Assembly: GCA_002716585.1 (NCBI GenBank)
Contig: PBBL01000083.1
Coordinates: forward strand, 1 to 64,000
Source of the DNA: Myxococcales bacterium
Lineage (GTDB): Bacteria; Myxococcota_A; Bradymonadia; Bradymonadales; GCA-2716585
Length of the DNA stretch: 64,000 nucleotides
Reading direction: 5' to 3'
Made by a program: the position numbers and the translations under genes. Shown piece after piece: positions 52,734 through 60,593 of this stretch. The notes beneath the pieces are model-generated. The model saw nothing but the letters and a program-made list of their open reading frames with translations. It was not told the DNA's origin and did not search any database. Within the stretch, counting starts at the first letter, position 1. Every line of letters begins with the position of its first letter.

Positions 52734-53795
52734 ATGACCGTCAGCTCACGTAACACCAAGGCCCAGATCCTGAGCGCCTACAAGGATCTGATGAAGGACT
52801 ACAAGGGGCTCCAGAAGGACTTCAAGGACCTTCAGGAGAGCAAGGTCGCCGCCGTGGCGCCCGCCGCCGTGGCTCCGAGCGGCAGCTCCGACCCGACCAA
52901 CTTCACCATCAGCGACATCATCGTCGGCCTCCAGAGCCTCCGCACCGGCCTGGCCGCCTCCACCGGCGACCTCCAGCAGAAGCTCATCGCCGAGGCGGAC
53001 TACCTCGCCGACCTCGCCGAGAAGGTCGAGAGCATCAACACGCAGCTCACCGAGCTGCACGACATCGAGGATCCCAGCGCCGAGACCCTCGGGCAGCTCG
53101 TCGAGGGCTACCAGGCCGAGGCGGACGCCTTCGAGGAGGAGCTGGAGCGCCTCCAGAAGGAGCACGCTGAGGACCTGGAGGCCAAGCAGCAGGCCTGGGC
53201 GAAGGAGGTCGACGAGCACAAGCTCGCCACCAAGACCCGCGACGAGGACCTCAAGCGCGATCGCAAGCGCGAGTCCGAGCAGTACAAGTACAACCTGGAG
53301 CTGGAGCGCAACCTCGACGAGGAGCAGTACCAGGCCAGCAAGAAGGAGCGCGAGAAGGAGCTCGCCGCGCAGCGGGAGCTGCGTGAGAAGCAGTGGGCGG
53401 AGCGGGAGACCGAGCTGTCCGAGCGCGAGAAGGAGTTCCAGGAGCTCAAGTCCAAGGCCGACGCGTTCCCCGCCGAGCTGGAGAGCGCCGTCAAGAAGGC
53501 CAAGGAAGAGGGCGTCGGGATCGCCAAGCGCAACGCCCGCATCGAGCGCAGCACGCTTGAGAAGGACCACGAGGGCAAGCTCCGCGTGTTCGAGTTCAAG
53601 ATCGCCTCGCTCGAAGACACCGTCAAGCGCCAGCTGCAGCGGATCGAGAAGCTCTCCGAGCAGCTCCAGACCGCTCAGAACAAGGCCCAGGACCTGGCCG
53701 CGCAGGCCATCGACGGCGCCTCCAACGCCCGCTCCTACGAAGCGGTCAAGGAGATCGCCATGGAGCAGGCCAAGAACATCGGCAAGTCCAAGTAG
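52734..53795 (+). CDS. coiled-coil protein B of a tandem pair
   Basis: The product is 353 aa, a paralog of the preceding protein. A head of about 90 residues (MTVSSRNTKAQILSAYKDLM, with an Ala/Pro-rich linker) precedes a continuous coiled coil, including FEEELERLQKEHAEDLEAKQ and LREKQWAERETELSEREKEF. The tail FKIASLEDTVKRQLQRIEKL and QDLAAQAIDGAS is the best conserved block between the two. AAGGAGA precedes the ATG, 52 bases after protein A. A large palindrome follows as terminator. Co-assembly into a filament is likely but inferred. Confidence 0.8.
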   Translation: MTVSSRNTKAQILSAYKDLMKDYKGLQKDFKDLQESKVAAVAPAAVAPSGSSDPTNFTISDIIVGLQSLRTGLAASTGDLQQKLIAEADYLADLAEKVESINTQLTELHDIEDPSAETLGQLVEGYQAEADAFEEELERLQKEHAEDLEAKQQAWAKEVDEHKLATKTRDEDLKRDRKRESEQYKYNLELERNLDEEQYQASKKEREKELAAQRELREKQWAERETELSEREKEFQELKSKADAFPAELESAVKKAKEEGVGIAKRNARIERSTLEKDHEGKLRVFEFKIASLEDTVKRQLQRIEKLSEQLQTAQNKAQDLAAQAIDGASNARSYEAVKEIAMEQAKNIGKSK

Positions 53796-53819
53796 CCTGG
53801 CCGCTCCCCCTCCTCATCC

Positions 53820-53851
53820 CCCCACGCCACGACGATCGTCGTGGCGTGGGG
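53820..53851 (+). terminator. 32-base perfect palindrome after the coiled-coil operon
   Basis: CCCCACGCCACGACGA is followed directly by its exact reverse complement, ending 25 bases after the stop codon. A 16-bp stem of this strength fits a transcription terminator, though only a C/T-rich tract follows. Confidence 0.6.
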
Positions 53852-53986
53852 ACCCCGCTCCCCCTCTTTCTCCCTCCCTTCACCCTCACCGCGGGCCGCC
53901 GCGGCGCAAAAAACAAGACGTCTGCGCGTTCAGGTGCTAACAACGGCGGTTGCAGAGCTGGAGAGCCAGGTGTACCTTCGCACACC

Positions 53987-54015
53987 ACGCGGGTGCAGGG
54001 TACGACCACCCGCGT
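53987..54015 (+). promoter_or_regulatory. leader hairpin before the Cys-rich lipoprotein
   Basis: ACGCGGGTG (53987-53995) and CACCCGCGT (54007-54015) are a perfect 9-bp inverted repeat ending 25 bases before the ATG. It could fold in the mRNA leader and control translation, or be an operator. Confidence 0.35.
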
Positions 54016-54040
54016 CACTCGCGCGAAGGAGCAGCCCACC

Positions 54041-54400
54041 ATGAACGTAATACGATGTGCCGCGATCCTCACACTCGCCGTGTTTGGCTGTGTCGGCTGC
54101 TCGTCCACCTCGGGCGGCGATGGCCGAGACATCGATCGCTCCCAGGGCATCGCCCAGGAGTGCGCCGTGGGCGTCGGCTACAAGCCCGCGCACGACTGCT
54201 GCGGGTACGTCGTCAACACGGAGGGGCGGTGGAAGGCTCCGATGACCGATGAGGGCGCCTGCAACGAACTCACCGCGGGCCGCGGCTACTACAGCGATGG
54301 GTATTGCAGCCTGGAGTGTCAGCTTGATGAGATCATCGTCGAGCTGCAACCCCGCAACACCGATCGCCTCATCGGTTGTGTTCAGTGCGCTCGTCCCTGA
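54041..54400 (+). CDS. small Cys-rich lipoprotein
   Basis: The product is 119 aa. The signal peptide ends in FGCVGC, a lipobox. The mature part has eight more Cys (for example AQECAVGVGYKPAHDCCGYV and YCSLECQL, with IGCVQC near the end), which suggests a disulfide-stabilised fold on the cell surface or in the periplasm. GAAGGAG lies ten bases before the ATG. It converges with the CULT gene. No family was recognised. Confidence 0.75.
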   Translation: MNVIRCAAILTLAVFGCVGCSSTSGGDGRDIDRSQGIAQECAVGVGYKPAHDCCGYVVNTEGRWKAPMTDEGACNELTAGRGYYSDGYCSLECQLDEIIVELQPRNTDRLIGCVQCARP

Positions 54401-54418
54401 ACCCCTCCTCGCCTGCCC

Positions 54419-54862
54419 CTACCCTCCTGACCTCACCCGCGTGAGGATCACCCCATAGAAGGTCCGCGCTGCCTCCAACGCGTCGTAGCGCCAGCCCAGG
54501 TGCGCCCCGCACCTTCGACAGTGGCTGATCGACCACGCGTACCCCGTGAACCACGTATGATCGCTGGTGGAGCCCCCCAGCTCCAGGCATCCGGGCGCTT
54601 CGGAGAAGCAGCCGATCTGAAAGAAGCGCCCGTGCGGGTTGGCGAACGTGTGGGTGTGCGCCCCCTGCACCTCGATCCGCGCGGCGCTTCGTGTGATCGG
54701 GTGCTCGCACGAGGCGCACACCAGCCAGTCGCCCTCGTCTTCGGCGAGGTGGTGGCGCTCCTCGGGTTCGGATCCGTTGTTGGAGCGCTCCGACGGCGAG
54801 CCGCGGAGGCATCGGGTGGGCGTCAGCGGCGCGGCGCCCCGGGAGGTGGCACCACGGAACAT
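54419..54862 (-). CDS. CULT (cereblon-type thalidomide-binding) domain protein
   Basis: From the ATG at 54862 the product is 147 aa. The domain spans residues 45-143. Two CxxC pairs (Cys49/52, Cys115/118) should hold zinc. The aromatic cage of the ligand pocket is complete, with Trp104 (HTWFTGY), Trp110 (GYAW) and Trp124 (HLGWRY), and NPHGRFFQIGCF matches the domain core. The layout is close to single-domain bacterial CULT proteins such as that of Magnetospirillum gryphiswaldense, known to bind thalidomide and uridine in vitro. The native role is unknown. The start is uncertain: 54918 and 54964 are in-frame ATGs, the last overlapping the neighbouring gene. Confidence 0.82.
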   Translation of the reverse strand: MFRGATSRGAAPLTPTRCLRGSPSERSNNGSEPEERHHLAEDEGDWLVCASCEHPITRSAARIEVQGAHTHTFANPHGRFFQIGCFSEAPGCLELGGSTSDHTWFTGYAWSISHCRRCGAHLGWRYDALEAARTFYGVILTRVRSGG

Positions 54863-54962
54863 CGGTTTCGGGTGGTGCGGCGAGCTGTCTGATGTTACTG
54901 TAATGCCTGTTAGATACATGCAGTTTCTCAAGCAAGGGCTGCGCGTGACCAGCGGGGTGAGC

Positions 54963-57101
54963 ATGACTCGACATCAACGGTTGGGACCCCTCCTCTTTGT
55001 GGCGCTCCTGGTGGGAGCCTGCTCGTCCGATGGCGCGGGCGCAGGTTCGGGGTCCGTGGATGGATCTCCGGGAGGTGAGGGGGCGAACAGCAACGACACC
55101 AGCGGTGGCGGCGACGTGACCGATCCGGACGACCCGGGCGTGACCGACCCTGGCCGTGTCACCATACACCGCCTGAACCGGGTGGAGTACAACAACACGG
55201 TGCGCGATCTGCTCGGCACCGCCCTCAGCCCCGCGGACGACTTCCCCGCAGACGACATCGGCCACGGCTTTGACAACAACGCCGACGTCCTCAGCCTGTC
55301 GCCGCTCCAGCTTGAGCTCTACGAGCGCGCCGCCGAGGTGTTGATCGAGGACACGCTGGCGATCCCGCGCGCCGCGCCGGACGTGCTTCAGTTCGAGGCG
55401 GAGGAGATGACCGCCAGCGTCGGCGCCAGCTACCGGGACCAGGGGTGGAACCTCTGGTCGAACGGGACGCTGGAGACGATCTTCACCGCCGACGACGGCG
55501 AGTATCGGCTCAGCGCGCGGGCCTTCGGCCACCAAGCGGGCGACGAGCCCGCGCAGATGGCGATCAACCTCGACGGGCGCGTGCTGGCTGTCATCGACGT
55601 CGAGGCGACCGAGGGCGCCCCGGCGGTCTACAGCGTGGAGGCCGAGGTGGAGGCGGGGGAGCACGTCTTCAGCGTGGAGTTCATCAACGACTTCTACCTC
55701 CCGGAGGAGGACGCCGATCGCAACCTCATCGTGGACTGGATGCGGATCGAGGGGCCGCTCAACCTACCCCCCGCCGACACGACCCGGCGCGACCGCGTCC
55801 TGACGTGCGCCCCCGAGGCGGGCGCCGAGGAGGTCTGCGCCCGCGCGGTCGTGCAGGGGTTCGCGCGGCGAGCCTGGCGGCGACCGGTGACGGACGCGGA
55901 GGTCGATCAGCTCATGCCGCTGTTCCAGCTGGGGATGGAGGAGAGCGCCGACTTCGAGGAGGCGATCCGCCTGCCGCTGCAAGCGGTGCTGCTGTCGCCG
56001 AACTTCGTGTTTCGGGTGGAGCTGGACCCCGACCCGAACGCGGAGTCGGCCCACGCGCTCTCGGACCACGAGCTGGCGACGCGGCTCTCCTACTTCATGT
56101 GGAGCAGCATGCCCGACGACGAGCTGATGACGCTCGCCGACGAGGGGCGCCTCAACACCGACGAGGAGCTGCGCCGCCAGGTGAGCCGGATGTTGGCGGA
56201 CCCCCGCTCGCGGGCGCTCGTCGAGAACTTCGCCGGGCAGTGGCTCTACACGCGGGCGATGGAGGACGTGCAGCCCGACTACAACGTCTTCCCCGAGTTC
56301 GACGACGAGCTGCGCGAGGCGATGCGCCTGGAGACGGAGCTGTTCTTTGAGGAGTTCCTCTACACCGATCGCAGCGTCGAGGAGATGCTCACCGCGCGGT
56401 TCAGCTACATCAACGACCGCCTCGCTCGCCACTACGGCATGGACGCGCGGCCGGGCGACGGCTTTGAGCGGGTTGAGTTGACCGGGCCTCGCCATGGTCT
56501 CCTGGGCCAGGGGAGCGTGTTGACGGTGACCTCGTACCCGACCCGCACGAGCCCGGTGAAGCGCGGCAAGTGGATCCTGACCCAGCTCCTGTGCACCGAG
56601 CCTGAGGCGCCGCCGCCCGGCGTCGAGGGGCTGGCTGAGCCTGAGATGCCCACCGGGACGCTCCGCGAGCGGCTTGAGCAGCACCGCGCCGACCCGATCT
56701 GCGCCTCGTGCCATGACTCGATGGATCCGCTCGGGTTCGGCCTGGAGAACTTCGACGCCGTCGGCGCCTACCGGCTCCAGGACATCCACGGGTTTGACAT
56801 CGACGCGTCGGGCGAGCTGCCCGACGGCAGCAGCTTCACCGACGCCAGCGGCATGGCCTCGATCATCGCCGAGGATCCGAACTTCGCCCGCTGCGTCACC
56901 TGGCAGATGTACACCTACGCGCTGGGCCGGGGGATTGAGGGGGTGGACACGCTTCACCTCCGCGCCATCCGCGCGGCGTTTGAGGACGGAGATCACACGC
57001 TCCACGCGCTGATCGAGGCGATCGTCCTCAGCCCGTCGTTCCGCATGCGACGCGGCGAGACCCCTGATGAGCAACCTGCCCCGACCGAGGAGGGACCTTG
57101 A
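54963..57101 (+). CDS. secreted DUF1592/DUF1588-type lipoprotein
   Basis: The product is 712 aa. The lipobox LVGAC and a Gly/Asp/Ser-rich linker precede the DUF1587 start HRLNRVEYNNTVRDLLG. An inserted domain of about 120 residues (FEAEEMTASVGASYRDQG to NLIVDWMRIEGPL) looks like a carbohydrate-binding beta sandwich. Then come ARAVVQGFARRAWRRPV (DUF1595), the DUF1592 block with TRLSYFMWSSMPDDEL, DUF1588 (RTSPVKRGKWILTQLLC with the Cys motif ICASCHDSMDPLG) and DUF1585 at the end. The CxxCH matches a c-type haem site. These proteins are typical of myxobacteria and planctomycetes; the function is unknown. A DUF1552 gene follows directly. Confidence 0.9.
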   Translation: MTRHQRLGPLLFVALLVGACSSDGAGAGSGSVDGSPGGEGANSNDTSGGGDVTDPDDPGVTDPGRVTIHRLNRVEYNNTVRDLLGTALSPADDFPADDIGHGFDNNADVLSLSPLQLELYERAAEVLIEDTLAIPRAAPDVLQFEAEEMTASVGASYRDQGWNLWSNGTLETIFTADDGEYRLSARAFGHQAGDEPAQMAINLDGRVLAVIDVEATEGAPAVYSVEAEVEAGEHVFSVEFINDFYLPEEDADRNLIVDWMRIEGPLNLPPADTTRRDRVLTCAPEAGAEEVCARAVVQGFARRAWRRPVTDAEVDQLMPLFQLGMEESADFEEAIRLPLQAVLLSPNFVFRVELDPDPNAESAHALSDHELATRLSYFMWSSMPDDELMTLADEGRLNTDEELRRQVSRMLADPRSRALVENFAGQWLYTRAMEDVQPDYNVFPEFDDELREAMRLETELFFEEFLYTDRSVEEMLTARFSYINDRLARHYGMDARPGDGFERVELTGPRHGLLGQGSVLTVTSYPTRTSPVKRGKWILTQLLCTEPEAPPPGVEGLAEPEMPTGTLRERLEQHRADPICASCHDSMDPLGFGLENFDAVGAYRLQDIHGFDIDASGELPDGSSFTDASGMASIIAEDPNFARCVTWQMYTYALGRGIEGVDTLHLRAIRAAFEDGDHTLHALIEAIVLSPSFRMRRGETPDEQPAPTEEGP

Positions 57102-57102
57102 T

Positions 57103-58422
57103 ATGAGCCGCTGGAGACTGTCTCGACGTGCCTTCCTGGGCGGCGCAGGCGCCGCGATCGCCCTCCCGTTCCTTGAAGCGATGCTCCCCACCCGAGCGTT
57201 GGCCGACGCCGCCGAGGTGCCGCGGCGCTTCCTGGCGTTCTACGTCCCCAACGGGATCCACATGCCCGCCTGGACCCCCAACGAGGCAGGGCGCGACTTC
57301 GGGCTCACCCCGATCCTGGAGCCGCTCGCCAACGTCCGTGATCACATCAACGTCATCAGCGGGCTCGCGAACCGGCCCGCACGGCCCGACGGCGCGGGCG
57401 TTCACGCGGCGGGGACGTCCTCGTTCCTGACCGCCGCCCACGCCTTCAAGACCGAGGGGGCCAACATCTCCGTCGGCGTGAGCATGGATCAGATCGCCGC
57501 CGCCGCGGTCGGGGGCGCGACGCGCTTCCCGTCGCTCCAGCTTGGCATCGAAGGCGGCGGCAACGCCGGTGGGTGCGACTCGGGCTACAGCTGCGCCTAC
57601 TCGCGGAACATCTCCTGGGCCAGTGAGTCGACGCCGCTCCCCAAGATCGTCAGCCCACAGCTCGCGTTCGATCGCCTGTTTCAGGGGTTCGACGCCCAGG
57701 CCTCCGCCGCCGAGCGGGCCAAGCGCAAGCGGTACCGGACCAGCGTCCTCGATTACGCGCGGGCGGACGCGCAGCGCCTCAAGACCCGACTCGGTCAGAC
57801 CGATCGGCGGAAGCTGGACGAGTACATGACCGGAGTCCGCGAGCTGGAGGTGCAGGTTCAGCAGGCCGAGGACGGCCCGTCCTGCGGGGTTCCTGACCGC
57901 CCGGAGGCCGACTTCGACTTCCCCGCCCACGTGGAGATGATGAACGAGCTGATGGTCCTCGCGTTTCAGTGCGACCTCACCCGGATCATCACCTTCATGC
58001 TGGGGAACGCGGGCAGCGGTCGCTCCTACGGCTTCCTGGGCGTCCCGGGCGCGCACCACGAGATCTCGCACCACCAGAACAACCCGGACAACTTCGCGCG
58101 GCTTCAGACCATCGACACCTGGGAGGTCGCCCAGCTGGCCTACCTCCTGGAGCGGATGGCGAACACCCCGGAGGGGGAGGGCTCGATGCTCGACAACACG
58201 CTGGTGTTCTTCTCCAGCGAGATCGAGGACGGCAACTCCCACTCCCACTTCAACCTGCCGATCGTGCTCGCTGGAGGCGGAGGCGGCGTCATTGAGACCG
58301 GTCGCCACCTCGTCTACGAGGAGGACGAGCCGATCGCCAACCTCTTTGTCTCCATCCTGCAGAACCTGAACGTGCCCGCCACCTCCTTCGGTGACAGCAC
58401 CGGGCCGCTGGCGGGCCTCTGA
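57103..58422 (+). CDS. Tat-exported DUF1552 protein
   Basis: The product is 439 aa. The Tat signal SRRAFLGGAGAAIALPFLEA is followed by the DUF1552 landmarks RRFLAFYVPNGIHMPAWTP, NVISGLANRP, AFDRLFQGF and GAHHEISHHQNNPDN. The family belongs to the alkaline phosphatase/sulfatase-like group and nearly always sits beside DUF1592/1588 proteins, as here. The ATG lies one base after the stop of that gene and is preceded by GAGGAGGG. The pair is probably exported together, possibly to degrade or modify an extracellular polymer. Confidence 0.92.
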   Translation: MSRWRLSRRAFLGGAGAAIALPFLEAMLPTRALADAAEVPRRFLAFYVPNGIHMPAWTPNEAGRDFGLTPILEPLANVRDHINVISGLANRPARPDGAGVHAAGTSSFLTAAHAFKTEGANISVGVSMDQIAAAAVGGATRFPSLQLGIEGGGNAGGCDSGYSCAYSRNISWASESTPLPKIVSPQLAFDRLFQGFDAQASAAERAKRKRYRTSVLDYARADAQRLKTRLGQTDRRKLDEYMTGVRELEVQVQQAEDGPSCGVPDRPEADFDFPAHVEMMNELMVLAFQCDLTRIITFMLGNAGSGRSYGFLGVPGAHHEISHHQNNPDNFARLQTIDTWEVAQLAYLLERMANTPEGEGSMLDNTLVFFSSEIEDGNSHSHFNLPIVLAGGGGGVIETGRHLVYEEDEPIANLFVSILQNLNVPATSFGDSTGPLAGL

Positions 58423-58428
58423 TCGGCC

Positions 58429-59703
58429 TCAGCCGCTCTCCGCCTGCGAGGGCGCTTCGCCCAGCCGGTGCTCCAGCCCGGCCCAGGCCACCAGCGCCGC
58501 CAGCGCCGTGACCGCCACCATGGAGAACATGACCGCGTCGCCCAGGCGGTCGGAGACGTTCCCGAACAGGGGCATCAGCGCCAGCTTGGAGGCGTCCCAC
58601 AGCGCCGTGAACATGGCCAGCGCCGAGCCGCGCAGGTGATCGGGGCTGCGGCTCACCACCTGGCTCGTGAGCACCGGGAAGCAGTACCCGTGCCCCAGCC
58701 CCGCCAGCAGCCCGGCGACGATGAAGCCGGTGGCGCTCGACGCCCCCGCCGCGAGCATGAAGGCCACCACGTAGCAGCCGAGCGCTGGGGCGACGAGGTT
58801 GCGCGTGCCCAGCCGGTCAGGGAGCCGCGCCCCGAACAGGCGAACCCCGATCGCGCCGCCAGCGTACGCGACCCAGAGCGTCGCGGGCTGCTCGACGCCG
58901 CACGCCTCGGCGACCACCGTCGCGAACGTCATGAACAGCGCCACCAGCCCGGCGAAGATGACTGACGCCCACCACACAGGCCACAGCCGCGGCTCCAACA
59001 ACGCCTTGACGATGTCGGAGACCGTCACGCCCGGACGAGGCTCGTCCTGCTCGCCGGTGGCCTGGTTCGGCTCGGGGATGAGCCAGATGCAGAGGAGGGA
59101 GGCGAAGATGATCACCGCGAGGCCGGGGTAGAGCCACCGGAGGTTGGCGGGCTCTCCGACGAGGCGCTGGTGGACGGGGTTGAGCGCGAGTGGCGCCAAC
59201 CCCGAGACGCCAAAGAGCGCGATCCCTTCGGTGCGGCGCGACACCGGGATGATGTCGCTCACGAAGGCGAAGTAGCCCGTGAACAGCGCCCCGACCCCGA
59301 TCCCGAACAGGAAGCGCGCGGCGTAGATCAGCGGCCCGATCGTGTCGACGAGCCCGATCAGCGCCATGCTGATGACGAGGATGACGGTCCCCACAGTGAG
59401 CGTGGGGCGTCGCCCGAAGACGTCGAGGCTCCAGCCGACGAGGGGGCGAAAGAGGATGCCGCTGACCGCGGCGGTGGACATGATGAGGCTGATCTCGGTC
59501 CGGTCGGCCTGCAGGTGCTCCAGATAGAGCGGGAGCAGCGGCATCGAGGAGTAGCCGAGCGCTTGCAGGGAGTGGCCGAGGACGAGGAGCAGGAACGCCG
59601 CGGTGATGAGCGGCGCCAGATCGGAGGTGTGCCGTTGAGCGTTCAGGAGGACCTCGTGTGGGTGGGGGGCTCCAGCGGGAGCCAGATCGGGCGGAGGCTG
59701 CAC
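58429..59703 (-). CDS. MFS transporter
   Basis: The product is up to 424 aa with 12 predicted membrane helices. GWSLDVFGRRPTLTVG carries the MFS loop 2-3 signature, and GARLPDRLGTRNL is the matching loop in the second half. It resembles arabinose-efflux/YfcJ-type permeases; the substrate is unknown. The GTG at 59703 overlaps the FGE-like gene by 61 bases and lacks a ribosome site. A CTG at 59646 that overlaps the FGE-like stop codon is another possibility. The overlap puts this gene at the end of the retron operon, though it may be an unrelated passenger. Confidence 0.85.
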   Translation of the reverse strand: MQPPPDLAPAGAPHPHEVLLNAQRHTSDLAPLITAAFLLLVLGHSLQALGYSSMPLLPLYLEHLQADRTEISLIMSTAAVSGILFRPLVGWSLDVFGRRPTLTVGTVILVISMALIGLVDTIGPLIYAARFLFGIGVGALFTGYFAFVSDIIPVSRRTEGIALFGVSGLAPLALNPVHQRLVGEPANLRWLYPGLAVIIFASLLCIWLIPEPNQATGEQDEPRPGVTVSDIVKALLEPRLWPVWWASVIFAGLVALFMTFATVVAEACGVEQPATLWVAYAGGAIGVRLFGARLPDRLGTRNLVAPALGCYVVAFMLAAGASSATGFIVAGLLAGLGHGYCFPVLTSQVVSRSPDHLRGSALAMFTALWDASKLALMPLFGNVSDRLGDAVMFSMVAVTALAALVAWAGLEHRLGEAPSQAESG

Positions 59704-60593
59704 CAGGCGGTGCGCCGCTCGGCGCGCATGGCGCGGTCCTGGTGGACGCGGAGCTGGCTGACGCTGGAGCGGTAATGGCCGCCGCGGTAGGAGGGCCAGC
59801 CGTAGGGATCCACGTCCGAGCCGGGGACATCCTCGATGGGCGGCGGCAGCTCATCGGGGGCGTAGAGGGCCTCAGGGTGGCACCAGTCGGCGACGTTCCC
59901 CGCCATATCCTGGCACCCATAGGCGGTGCGGGTCTTCTCGTACTGACGGATGGGGACGCTGTGTTCGGAGCGGATGTTGGCCAGCAGCGCGTCCGGGGCG
60001 CGCTCTCCCCAGGGGTAGGTCCGTCCGTCGGCGCCGCGCGCGGCCTTCTCCCACAGCGCGACGGTGGGCAGGTTCAGGCCCGCCCATCGGCTGTAATGGA
60101 GCGCGTCGATGTAGGAGACGTTGACCACGGGGTGATCGGGGCGCCGCTGAAGCGCCTCGGTGTGCTCCTGTCGGTGCTCCAGGTAGCCGTTGTCGCTCGG
60201 CGAGGGGTCGTGCGGGGTGTAGGAGGTGGCGCGGGTGAAGCGGTCCCAGTCGGCGTTGGTGACCGGGTGACGCGCGATGGCGTAGCCAGGCAGGGTGACG
60301 CGCTGCTGCGTCTCCAGGGGGCCAAAGAGGAACCGCCCGGAGGGGATCCAGATCATCTCCAGGCCGCTGGTGGGCTCTCGCCAGCTCGTGTGGTTGAGGA
60401 GCGCCTGGTGTATGAGCGGCAGGGCGGCGAGCTTCTCGGGCGCGATCAGCGCGTGTTGCCGGAGGTAGTCGCTGAGGAGATCCCAGTCGGTGTCCTCCGG
60501 GGCCTTGGTGAGCAGGCGGAGGAGCTGGGCGTCCCGCCGCGCGGTTCGCGGCTGATGCGCGAGCGCGCGGAGCCTGGCGAGCAGCGTGTTCAT
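59643..60593 (-). CDS. FGE/SUMF1-fold (C-type lectin) protein, retron partner candidate
   Basis: The product is 316 aa. A helical N-terminal domain of about 95 residues (MNTLLARLRALAHQPRTARR) precedes an FGE-sulfatase domain: LEMIWIPSGRFLFGP, HPVVNVSYIDALHYSRWAGL, LPTVALWEKAARGADGRTYP and YGCQDMAGNVADWC. The C-terminal end RGGHYRSSVSQLRVHQDRAM and WCSLRPIW keeps the fold but has no Cys where formylglycine-generating enzymes place their copper-binding active-site pair, so it is probably a binding module. Its ATG overlaps the stop of the retron reverse transcriptase by four bases, so the two are coupled. A role as effector or sensor of the retron is inferred from this position alone. Confidence 0.82.
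   Translation of the reverse strand: MNTLLARLRALAHQPRTARRDAQLLRLLTKAPEDTDWDLLSDYLRQHALIAPEKLAALPLIHQALLNHTSWREPTSGLEMIWIPSGRFLFGPLETQQRVTLPGYAIARHPVTNADWDRFTRATSYTPHDPSPSDNGYLEHRQEHTEALQRRPDHPVVNVSYIDALHYSRWAGLNLPTVALWEKAARGADGRTYPWGERAPDALLANIRSEHSVPIRQYEKTRTAYGCQDMAGNVADWCHPEALYAPDELPPPIEDVPGSDVDPYGWPSYRGGHYRSSVSQLRVHQDRAMRAERRTAWCSLRPIWLPLEPPTHTRSS

Noticed and set aside
59643-60593. An active formylglycine-generating enzyme for a sulfatase
   Set aside because: The active-site Cys pair is missing and no sulfatase gene is nearby.
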